64,000 nucleotides of DNA from the NCBI RefSeq assembly GCF_001951155.1, contig NZ_CP016359.1, positions 1,574,001 to 1,638,000 on the forward strand, read 5' to 3'. The position numbers were made by a program, and so were the translations under genes. How positions within the stretch are numbered: position 1 is the first letter of the stretch; every line of letters starts with the position of its first letter. Below the pieces are notes generated by a model. It was not told the DNA's origin, searched no databases, and was given only the letters and a program-made list of their open reading frames with translations. This document shows positions 54,820-63,017 of this stretch, piece by piece. Source of the stretch: Christiangramia flava JLT2011 (GTDB lineage: Bacteria; Bacteroidota; Bacteroidia; Flavobacteriales; Flavobacteriaceae).

Positions 54820-55962
54820 ATGAACAAAACAGTATATACAGTAGCATTTTTAATGTTGTCTCTTTTGACGCTCTACTCCTGCAAGGATCAGGAAAGAAAA
54901 GGAGCTTCTGAAAGCAAATCGAAAACTTCGGATACGGTAGATGCAGGTTTTAAAACCATTGCCTACTGGACAGGTCGGCCACAGCCTATAAAAGATTCGA
55001 ACCTGGAAAAACTGGATCAGATCATTTATAGCTTTCTACATCTGGAAGGTGCAGAACTGAAAGGCCGGGAAAAGGATAGCTTGCAGCTGATGTATCTGTC
55101 CAGCCTGAAAGAAAAATATCCAAAATTGGAAATTCTGGTGTCTCTTGGTGGTTGGGGAGGTTGTAAAACCTGTTCCGAAGTATTTGCTTCTGAAAACGGT
55201 CGAGCAGCATTTTCCGCTTCCGTAAAGAAAATTTTAGAAACGTATAAGGTAGACGGGATAGATCTGGATTGGGAATACCCAGGCATTGCCGGTTTTCCAG
55301 ATCACCAGTTTTTACCAGAAGACACGCATAACTTCACATTATTAGTAGAGGAACTTCGGAAGACTTTAGGCGATTCGGCCGTAATTTCCTTCGCAGCTGG
55401 CGGTTTTGATGAATACCTTGAAAAATCTATAGAATGGAAAGAGGTGATGGCTGTTGTGGACCATGTGAATTTGATGAGCTATGATCTTGTGAACGGAAAC
55501 ACTCCGCATACCGGTCACCTTACCTCACTGTACGCCACGGAAGAACAACAGGTAAGTACCGATCATGCCGTAAAATTTCTGGATTCTGTAGGCGTGGCGC
55601 CGGAACAGATTATTATTGGGGCCGCATTTTACGCGCGTATCTGGGAAAACGTTCCTGATACCGATCACGGTCTGTATCAGCAAGGTGATTTTAAAATGGG
55701 CGTTTCTTATAAAAAGATTGATTCATTCGTAAACTCGAAAAAAGGATTTAAAACTTATTGGGATACCGTAGCACAGGCTACTTATAATTATTCTCCAGAT
55801 GAGCAACTGTTTATGACCTACGATGATCCAAAATCCCTTCGGCAAAAAGTACAGTATGTGAAAGACAACAATCTGGGCGGAATTATGTTTTGGGAACTTT
55901 CAGGAGATACTGAGAATGATACGTTGTTGAATACTATAGAATTAGTTAAAAAGAATGATTGA
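54820..55962 (+). CDS. GH18 family chitinase-like lipoprotein
   Basis: A 380-residue TIM-barrel enzyme. Lipobox Cys near 21 (LYSC) places it on a membrane facing outward. The catalytic DxxDxDxE motif is intact: DGIDLDWE at residues 145-152 with Glu152 as acid/base. LVSLGGWGGC precedes it, and VNLMSYDL and YDDPKSLRQKVQYV follow. Substrates may be chitin oligomers or peptidoglycan-like GlcNAc chains. It starts right after the susCD terminator, and its stop overlaps the next gene by eight bases. Confidence 0.93.
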   Translation: MNKTVYTVAFLMLSLLTLYSCKDQERKGASESKSKTSDTVDAGFKTIAYWTGRPQPIKDSNLEKLDQIIYSFLHLEGAELKGREKDSLQLMYLSSLKEKYPKLEILVSLGGWGGCKTCSEVFASENGRAAFSASVKKILETYKVDGIDLDWEYPGIAGFPDHQFLPEDTHNFTLLVEELRKTLGDSAVISFAAGGFDEYLEKSIEWKEVMAVVDHVNLMSYDLVNGNTPHTGHLTSLYATEEQQVSTDHAVKFLDSVGVAPEQIIIGAAFYARIWENVPDTDHGLYQQGDFKMGVSYKKIDSFVNSKKGFKTYWDTVAQATYNYSPDEQLFMTYDDPKSLRQKVQYVKDNNLGGIMFWELSGDTENDTLLNTIELVKKND

Positions 55963-57559
55963 AAAAACTTTCAGGCTCTGTATGCTACTTGTTTTTATAG
56001 CAGTTACTGCCTGTAAAACCACTCAGAACAGCGTTCCCCAACCCAGTGTTCCGGAAGTTTCTCAAACACCTACGGAAGAAACTACGGTGGAAGAACCGCA
56101 AACCGAAACATCGCAAAGCACAGCCGAACCTTCAAAATTTGCACCGCCGCTCGATATTTATGAATTCCGGGCAGCCTGGGTTGCCACGGTGGCGAATATA
56201 AACTGGCCGAGCAAACCGGGATTGTCTTCCAGGGTTCAGCAGGAAGAAGCACTGAAATTATTAGACTTCTTGAAACAGCATCATTTCAATGCGGTGATTT
56301 TCCAGGTTCGCCCGCAGGCCGATGCTCTTTATCAAAGTGAGTTGGAACCATGGTCTTATTTTCTTACCGGTGCGCAGGGAAAGGCGCCTAACCCGTATTA
56401 TGATCCGTTGGAATTCTGGGTAGAAGCCGCACATGAGCGAGGCCTGGAACTGCACGTTTGGCTCAATCCTTATCGCGCTCACCATACAACCGGAAAAGAG
56501 ATCACCGAAGCATCGATCATCAAAAGAAAGCCCGAAATCGCCGTAGAACTGGCGAATGGGATGTGGTGGCTAGATCCCGCTCAACAAGAAACACAGGATC
56601 ATTCCGCTGCGGTGGTGATGGATCTTGTAAAACGCTACAATATCGATGGTGTACATTTCGACGATTATTTCTATCCTTACGATTCATATAACAACGGCAA
56701 GGATTTCCCTGATGACAAAAGCTGGAATGCCTATGTGAGCAACGGCGGAAAACTTTCCCGGGCAGACTGGCGCCGCGACAATGTGAACACTTTTATTCAC
56801 CGCGTCTATACGGAAATCAAAGAAGAAAAACCATTTGTGAAGTTTGGTCTGAGTCCGTTTGGGATCTGGAAGCCCGGTTATCCGCAATCAGTTTCCGGCT
56901 ATAATCAGTACGAAAAACTGTATGCTGATGCCAAATTATGGCTGAACGAAGGCTGGATCGACTATTTTACGCCGCAACTTTACTGGAAGATCAACCAGTT
57001 TGGCCAAAGTTTCCCGGAACTGCTGGGTTGGTGGAAAAGTGAAAACACACAGGACCGTCACCTTTGGCCGGGAATCAGTGTGGGACTTGGTGGTGATGAA
57101 AAGAATGTGGATGAAACCATCAACCAGATTATGATCACACGCGGAATGTTACCCAACAGTAAAGGAACAGTGCACTGGAGCATTGGCCCATTGGTGCAGT
57201 ACGATTCCCTATCTACTGCTTTGCTGAAAGGGCCTTACAGTAAACCGGCACTGGTACCTGCAAGTCCGTGGCTGGACAGCGAATCTCCGGCTTCCGTAGC
57301 GATCAGTACAAAAATCAATGGCGAACGAATCGGCATCAGTTGGGAACTGCCGCAAGGTAGCGAACCCGTTTTTCACTGGGTGCTCTATTTTAAATATGAA
57401 GAAGGGAATTGGGACTATAAGATCCTGACTTCAGAAAAGCGCAATTTCGAGATGCAGTATATCGTAGGCGATAAGAAGCGAAAACTAAAGGAAATTGGCG
57501 TGACTGCCGTAGACCGAACCGGGAATCAGAGTGATTTTCACAGCATCGTGATCGACTAG
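55955..57559 (+). CDS. Family 10-like glycosylhydrolase lipoprotein (GHL10/DUF187, YngK type)
   Basis: A 534-residue lipoprotein (lipobox VTAC, Cys about 20) with a Thr/Glu-rich linker to about 58. The GHL10 barrel then begins FRAAWVATVANINWPSKPGLS. VIFQVRPQADALYQSE and LHVWLNPYRAH follow, then YNIDGVHFDDYFYPY and DYFTPQLYWK. A C-terminal fibronectin-like region starts near 430. Homologues occur beside MurNAc and peptidoglycan genes, and some have been reported to act on denuded glycan strands. It is cotranscribed with GH18 and the symporter. Confidence 0.9.
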   Translation: MIEKTFRLCMLLVFIAVTACKTTQNSVPQPSVPEVSQTPTEETTVEEPQTETSQSTAEPSKFAPPLDIYEFRAAWVATVANINWPSKPGLSSRVQQEEALKLLDFLKQHHFNAVIFQVRPQADALYQSELEPWSYFLTGAQGKAPNPYYDPLEFWVEAAHERGLELHVWLNPYRAHHTTGKEITEASIIKRKPEIAVELANGMWWLDPAQQETQDHSAAVVMDLVKRYNIDGVHFDDYFYPYDSYNNGKDFPDDKSWNAYVSNGGKLSRADWRRDNVNTFIHRVYTEIKEEKPFVKFGLSPFGIWKPGYPQSVSGYNQYEKLYADAKLWLNEGWIDYFTPQLYWKINQFGQSFPELLGWWKSENTQDRHLWPGISVGLGGDEKNVDETINQIMITRGMLPNSKGTVHWSIGPLVQYDSLSTALLKGPYSKPALVPASPWLDSESPASVAISTKINGERIGISWELPQGSEPVFHWVLYFKYEEGNWDYKILTSEKRNFEMQYIVGDKKRKLKEIGVTAVDRTGNQSDFHSIVID

Positions 57560-57562
57560 CCT

Positions 57563-59002
57563 ATGAGCCCAATTCTCGTTTTTGGAGTAATTGCCACTTA
57601 TTTTTTGCTGCTATTGGGCATTAGTTACGTCACTTCCCGTGGTAGCGATAATGCTACTTTTTTCACTGCCAATAGACAGTCGCCCTGGTATCTTGTGGCG
57701 TTCGGGATGGTAGGAGCGAGCCTTTCCGGGGTGACCTTTATTTCGGTTCCAGGAGAAGTGGGAAATACCGCCTGGACCTATCTGCAATTTGTCTTCGGAA
57801 ATATTGTGGGCTACGTGGTGATCGCACTGGTGCTGATTCCGCTTTTTTACAAAATGAACCTGGTTTCGATTTATGAATATTTGAAGTCCCGCTTCGGAAA
57901 GAATTCGTATCTCACCGGCGCCGGATTTTTCCTCGTTTCGCAAACCATTGGTGCCTCATTCCGGCTATTTTTGGCCGCTCTTGTCCTGCAACTGGCCTTT
58001 TTTGACAATTTTGGTATTCCCTTCTGGGTTACGGTACTGGTTACCATCTCTCTGATCTGGTTATATACGTTCAGAGGCGGGATTAAAACCATTGTGTGGA
58101 CAGATACTCTCCAAACCAGTTTTCTGCTGCTGGCGGTCCTTATTTCGATCCTCGTGATCCTGGATCACCTGTCGCTCGACATGGTTTCCGGGGTGAAAAT
58201 GATTCAGCAAAGCGACCTTTCCAGGGTTTTTGACTGGAACTGGAAATCTGATCGCAATTTCTTTAAAACTTTCCTGGCCGGAATTTTCATCACAATTGCT
58301 ATGAACGGACTGGATCAGAACGTCATGCAAAAGAATCTTACCTGTCGCAACCAAAAGGAAGCGCAGAAGAACATTTTCTGGTTTTCGGTTAGTTTTTTCT
58401 TTTCCACGCTCCTGTTTCTGGCGCTTGGGGTGATGTTGTACCAGTACGCATTCGATCAGCAAATCGTATTACCCGAAAGAAGCGATGAGGTTTACCCGTT
58501 CCTGGCGCTCCATGAATTCGGAAACCTGGCCGGAATTGTCTTTTTACTCGGAATTGTTGCAGCCGCTTTTTCCAGTGCCGATTCGGCCCTTACGGCTTTA
58601 ACAACCTCATTCTGTGTGGACATTCTCGATATTCAGAAGAAGGAAAAGGGGTCGAAAAAAACCAGAATGCTGGTACATATTGGCTTTACCTTGCTAATTT
58701 TCCTGGTCATCATAGCCTTCAACGCATTAAATGATTCCAGTGTGGTTAGCGCCGTTTTCAAGGTCGCAGGATTTACCTACGGCCCGTTATTGGGCCTGTT
58801 CGCATTTGGCCTGCTCAGCAAGACCCAGGTTAAAGATCGCTGGGTGCCCTACATTTGTATTCTTGCGCCGATAGTGTCTTTTATAATAGACCGAAATGCT
58901 GCGGAATGGTTCGGAGGTTACCAGTTTGGCTTTGAGATCCTCATCGTCAATGCCGCGCTCACAGTTATTGGTCTGAAATTGCTGAAATCCGGAAAGGCTT
59001 AA
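57563..59002 (+). CDS. Sodium:solute symporter (SSS family)
   Basis: A 479-residue inner-membrane transporter with about 13 helices. ASLSGVTFISVPGEV, FYKMNLVSIYEYLKSRFG and GIVAAAFSSADSALTALTTSF are SSS landmarks, the last being the sodium-site helix. In Tannerella a member of this family (MurT) imports MurNAc. Here the neighbourhood of MurQ and GHL10 makes MurNAc or anhydro-MurNAc a reasonable guess. It begins four bases after the GHL10 gene. Confidence 0.92.
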   Translation: MSPILVFGVIATYFLLLLGISYVTSRGSDNATFFTANRQSPWYLVAFGMVGASLSGVTFISVPGEVGNTAWTYLQFVFGNIVGYVVIALVLIPLFYKMNLVSIYEYLKSRFGKNSYLTGAGFFLVSQTIGASFRLFLAALVLQLAFFDNFGIPFWVTVLVTISLIWLYTFRGGIKTIVWTDTLQTSFLLLAVLISILVILDHLSLDMVSGVKMIQQSDLSRVFDWNWKSDRNFFKTFLAGIFITIAMNGLDQNVMQKNLTCRNQKEAQKNIFWFSVSFFFSTLLFLALGVMLYQYAFDQQIVLPERSDEVYPFLALHEFGNLAGIVFLLGIVAAAFSSADSALTALTTSFCVDILDIQKKEKGSKKTRMLVHIGFTLLIFLVIIAFNALNDSSVVSAVFKVAGFTYGPLLGLFAFGLLSKTQVKDRWVPYICILAPIVSFIIDRNAAEWFGGYQFGFEILIVNAALTVIGLKLLKSGKA

Positions 59003-59068
59003 AATTTGAACATAATTGCGGGAGAAGCCTTGCAGTTTTTTTAATTTGGAATCTGAAATCAACAGAAG

Positions 59069-60283
59069 ATGAAAAAAATACACCTACTACCCATCGCATT
59101 TGCCTTTTTAACCTTGATCTCCTGTGATCAGGATCAAAATGAGAAAACCGAATCAGAAGCACCGCTTCAGGATGAAATTGGGCAGATCCAAAAAGCGTAT
59201 GCACCAGATGGTCGAGTGGCCTTGTTTTCTGTCGATGCGGAAAAACAGGAAGACGGGATCATTCTGAAGGGTGAGACCAATATGCCGGAAGCCCTCGACA
59301 GTCTCAAAAGAAAACTGAGAGCAAGCGAAGTCACTTTTGTGGATAGCGTTCGGGTATTGCCAGATACTGCGGCTTTGGAATCCAAAATTTTGGGAGTGGT
59401 GCCAATTTCTGTAGCCAATCTTCGTGATGAACCCAAACATTCGGCGCAGCTGGTGACGCAGGTGACCCTTGGAATGCCCCTGAAAGTGCTGAAAAGAGAA
59501 GGCGGCTGGTATTACGTACAGGCGCCAGATGGTTACCTGGCATGGGTGGATTACGGAGGCATTCAAAATATGACCACAGCGGAATTTACGAACTGGCTGG
59601 ATGCTGAAAAACTCATTTTTACAGATACCTACGGCGAATCTGTGGAGGCAGCTCGCCCGGGCTCGGCCATGGTGGGTGATCTGGTAGCTGGTGACATTCT
59701 TCAGTTGGAAGGTGAGAATGGTGGTTTTTATGAAGTTAGTTATCCTAATTCCAAAAAGGCCTTTATCCAGAAGTCGCAGGCAGAACCTTATAAAGACTGG
59801 CTAGCATCGCTAGACCAAACCGAGGAAAGCTTGGTGAAAACTTCGGAAAAACTTATGGGATTACCGTATTTATGGGGTGGGACCTCCAGTAAGGGAGTAG
59901 ATTGTAGCGGCTTTACCAAAACGGTATATTTTATGAACGGTTTCGTGCTGCCAAGAGATGCTTCGCAACAGGTTCATGCCGGGAAACTGGTGGATTCCAC
60001 CCGCAATTTTAAAAACTTGGAACCCGGAGACTTATTGTTCTTCGGAAGGCCCGCAACCGATTCTACTTCGGAGCGTGTGGTACACGTGGGAATGTGGATT
60101 GGGAACGATCATTTTGTGCATTCGATGGGAGAGGTTCATATCAGCAATTTTGATAGCACCGCAACTGATTTTGATGAATACAACTACAACCGCTACCTGC
60201 GTTCCAAGCGACTGCTGAACGAAGACCGGGACTTGATGCTCAACCTAAAGGATGAAAAACTATTTGTTCAGGATTCTATTTAA
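59069..60283 (+). CDS. SH3-domain C40 (NlpC/P60) peptidase lipoprotein
   Basis: A 404-residue cell-wall peptidase. Lipobox Cys about 19 (LISC). An N-terminal region of about 90 residues is followed by two bacterial SH3-type domains (about 105-240; SVANLRDEPKHSAQLVTQV opens the first). The NlpC/P60 domain has catalytic Cys279 (GVDCSGF) and His339 (VHVGMW). This type cleaves stem peptides such as the gamma-D-Glu-to-diamino-acid bond, fitting muropeptide processing. It ends the plus-strand run and overlaps the convergent phosphoesterase gene by four bases. Confidence 0.93.
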   Translation: MKKIHLLPIAFAFLTLISCDQDQNEKTESEAPLQDEIGQIQKAYAPDGRVALFSVDAEKQEDGIILKGETNMPEALDSLKRKLRASEVTFVDSVRVLPDTAALESKILGVVPISVANLRDEPKHSAQLVTQVTLGMPLKVLKREGGWYYVQAPDGYLAWVDYGGIQNMTTAEFTNWLDAEKLIFTDTYGESVEAARPGSAMVGDLVAGDILQLEGENGGFYEVSYPNSKKAFIQKSQAEPYKDWLASLDQTEESLVKTSEKLMGLPYLWGGTSSKGVDCSGFTKTVYFMNGFVLPRDASQQVHAGKLVDSTRNFKNLEPGDLLFFGRPATDSTSERVVHVGMWIGNDHFVHSMGEVHISNFDSTATDFDEYNYNRYLRSKRLLNEDRDLMLNLKDEKLFVQDSI

Positions 60284-62121
60284 TTATCGTATTCTAAAAG
60301 AACCACTTTTCCGTCCATGGAAGATGCAAGAACTTTATTGCGACCCAAAAGCTTTATATTGTTAATCATGGAATTATCGAGTTTATATTTCCAGAGGATA
60401 TTTCGGTTTTCGCTATTCACGCAAAAAATAACTCCATTTCTACCGCCAAAGAAAATGTTATTGTTTTTTTCATAGAGCATAGAGGGCGTGTGGTCGTAAC
60501 CATAATTTAAATCGGCTTTCCATGCAATTGAAGTATTTTCGCCTTGTGGTTTGAATGCCACAAGGGTGTCATTCATCGTTTTGGCATATAAAAGATCTTG
60601 TTTTTCAGAAACACCCAAAGATTCCCTTACCGTTACTTCGTTACTTCTATAAAGTGTTTTACCTGTATGCAGGTCTATCGCCGTGATAAACCGATCTGGT
60701 GCTACAATGTATATTGTATTCCCGATGCCTACGGGTATGACCATTGCAGGAGAGAACATTCGGTTAGCCGAACCATTATCCCATTTCCAAAGAAGGTCTC
60801 CGGTATTCTTCTGTAATGCATAAAGGCTTTTATCCCATGCACCGAAAATGATATGATTTTTATGAATCAAGGGAGTACTAACCACGGGACCTTTCAAGCC
60901 TGAAAATTCCCAAATTTCGGTACCTGTTTCGGCGTTGATGGCTCTAAATTTTCCATCGCTTGCACCAATAAAAACAGTATCTCCTTCAATTATAGGAGAT
61001 CCAAGGACAGATTTTTCAGTAAGAAATTTCCAAATCATTTCTCCCCGATCGTTGATGCGATAGATATTTCCATCTCCGGAACCCAATATAACCGAATTTT
61101 TAAAGGCTGCCGGCGATGAGAATATTCCACCCTTAGTCTGAAATTTCCAAATAGAAGTACCATCGTTTAAAGAAATCGCTTCGATTAAGCCTGTGCTATT
61201 GCCGAAAATGACCTTATTCTTAATAATGGCGGGGGTGGAAATTACATTTGCTTCAGAGTGAAAACTCCAAATTTTTCGCACATTAGGAAAGGAGTCATTG
61301 ACGCTGTAATCCGGTCTGGTATAAGTTTTCTGTTCAACATTAGCGTTGTCATTTAAATATATTTGATGCCAGCTATTTTCCCTGGTTTCTCCGGGTTTTT
61401 TTTCGTAGAAGCTCACAACATCATCTTTAATCTTGACAATATTGTAACCTCCAATACTATCGCCTGCTCTTAAATTGGATCGTCCCATTACTCCGGGAAT
61501 TCCTTCAAAATCTAGAGCTTTGTTTCTGTGCCCATGACCGCAAAGAGCGAACTGAACATTATAATCTCTAACGCGTTCGGTAATTTCATACCAGTTATCT
61601 AAACTTTCATTTAAAGGATAATGATTAACAAGTATCAATTTTTGCTTTTTAGAGGTCGTTCTCAAAACGCTATCCAGGGCAATAATCGCATCTCTGGAAA
61701 TATGACCATCAGACATTCTGACGTAAGGCCCAGAGGCATTTCCAATGAATTTATAGCCGTGTTTTTCGAATACAAATTTATCTGAACCGAATGTTTTTAT
61801 GAAACTCACACCGCCAGATTCAGACCATCCTGTGTCGTGATTACCTGGAATGATGTAATAGGGAATTTCTAAATGATCCAGTATGCTTTTAGCTTCTGCT
61901 ATCTCTTCGTCTGTTCCCATTTCTGTGATATCCCCGGTAAAAAGCACAAACTCTATTTCTTTTTGGGTATTGAGATCGCGAACCGTTCTGTTTAGATCTT
62001 CCGCAGCCGTTTCCGTACCAATATGCGTATCAGTTACATGAGCAAATGTGAAATCCTGAGACTGGGTAGTAAATGAAATTGCCAGTAGAAAAAGGAATAG
62101 AAGGTACTTGTTGAAATTCAT
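60280..62121 (-). CDS. Metallophosphoesterase fused to a PQQ-like beta-propeller, secreted
   Basis: A 613-residue exported protein. A signal peptide (about 1-21) precedes a calcineurin-like phosphoesterase domain. Its metal motifs are HVTDTHIG (Asp31, His33), FTGDITEMG, PGNHDTGW, VNHYPLN and CGHGHRN. From about 290 it carries a PQQ/WD-type propeller of repeated blades such as TSIWKFQTKGG, EMIWKFLTEKS, TEIWEFSGLKG and GDLLWKWDNG. Both halves look intact. The substrate is unknown. It begins four bases after the amidase stop, so it shares an operon with nagB and the amidase. Confidence 0.9.
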   Translation of the reverse strand: MNFNKYLLFLFLLAISFTTQSQDFTFAHVTDTHIGTETAAEDLNRTVRDLNTQKEIEFVLFTGDITEMGTDEEIAEAKSILDHLEIPYYIIPGNHDTGWSESGGVSFIKTFGSDKFVFEKHGYKFIGNASGPYVRMSDGHISRDAIIALDSVLRTTSKKQKLILVNHYPLNESLDNWYEITERVRDYNVQFALCGHGHRNKALDFEGIPGVMGRSNLRAGDSIGGYNIVKIKDDVVSFYEKKPGETRENSWHQIYLNDNANVEQKTYTRPDYSVNDSFPNVRKIWSFHSEANVISTPAIIKNKVIFGNSTGLIEAISLNDGTSIWKFQTKGGIFSSPAAFKNSVILGSGDGNIYRINDRGEMIWKFLTEKSVLGSPIIEGDTVFIGASDGKFRAINAETGTEIWEFSGLKGPVVSTPLIHKNHIIFGAWDKSLYALQKNTGDLLWKWDNGSANRMFSPAMVIPVGIGNTIYIVAPDRFITAIDLHTGKTLYRSNEVTVRESLGVSEKQDLLYAKTMNDTLVAFKPQGENTSIAWKADLNYGYDHTPSMLYEKNNNIFFGGRNGVIFCVNSENRNILWKYKLDNSMINNIKLLGRNKVLASSMDGKVVLLEYDN

Positions 62122-62125
62122 AATT

Positions 62126-63016
62126 TCAGAGATATTTAAAAACCAGGTTGTAAAGGATTTTGATTTCGCGGTCGTTCAGTTTTCCGTCGGGTTCATTCTG
62201 GAGGAAATGCAGTTCAAAAGCCTGGATGGCCGATTCGGGTTTGGAAATATCGTATCCAATAATCCGAAGCGCCAGGAGCGGGTCAAAATTTTCGGGAACA
62301 AGGAGTTCTTTCGGCAAAGCGGTCGGAAATTCTTCAGAATTCAGACTGTCTTTGGCCATTTTGATACGGTCTATCTTTTCTTCGTCATACCAGTAACCAT
62401 AGCCATTTTCTGCCAGGGTTTTCCACGGAAAAAATTTATTGGGATCTACCTTTCGGCTGGGAGCCAGATCAGAATGGCCAATAAAATTCGCCTGAGGAAT
62501 GCCGTATTCTTCCTTGAGAAAACCGAGCAGTTTCAATAAACTGTGAATCTGTAAAGCTGAAAATTCAGTAAACCCGTCATTATCCAACTCGATCCCTATG
62601 GAAGAGGAATTCAGATCCTGGTTATTACCCCATTTTCCAACACCGGCATGCCAGGCGCGGTAATAATCGTTCAGCATATGATAGATTTTACCATTTTGAG
62701 CGATCACGTAATGCGCACTTACCTGGGTTTTGGGAAGCGTGAACGTTTTCAGGGTTTGTGCCACCGAATCCTGCGCGGTGTGGTGAATTACCACATAATT
62801 AGGCCTGCGGAGATTGAAATTCGTAGTCGCCACAGGATAATCGGCGTAATCCAGGAACAGGGTGTCGGTCCTATTTTCGGTAATGGGAAGCTGTTTCAGT
62901 TCCTAAGAAAATTCCGCAGCGCGCTTCTTATAATAACGGTTGGTCGTTTTGTAGGGATTGGGGCTACAGGCGAAAACCGTAGCTAAAACGACCAGGTATA
63001 GGTTTAATTTTTTCAT
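62126..63016 (-). pseudogene. N-acetylmuramoyl-L-alanine amidase (Amidase_2) lipoprotein gene interrupted by an in-frame TAG
   Basis: A zinc amidase that would cut the MurNAc-L-Ala bond. The amidase domain is intact (VIHHTAQD zinc ligand, HYVIAQNGKIYHML, WHAG, GHSDLAPSRKVDPN). The reading frame starts at an ATG (63016) one base before the nagB stop, with a lipoprotein signal (MKKLNLYLVVLATVFAC, Cys17). Codon 38 is TAG (62905-62903), after which the same frame continues to 62126. A downstream GTG at 62833 could start a 235-residue form lacking the signal, which would stay in the cytoplasm. TAG is a normal stop elsewhere in this window, so either the gene is damaged or the base is an error. Confidence 0.8.
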
Positions 63017-63017
63017 C

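Noticed and set aside
62903..62905. Recoded TAG (stop reassignment or pyrrolysine)
   Set aside because: TAG ends other intact genes in the window, such as the DoxX gene, and no recoding signal is visible.
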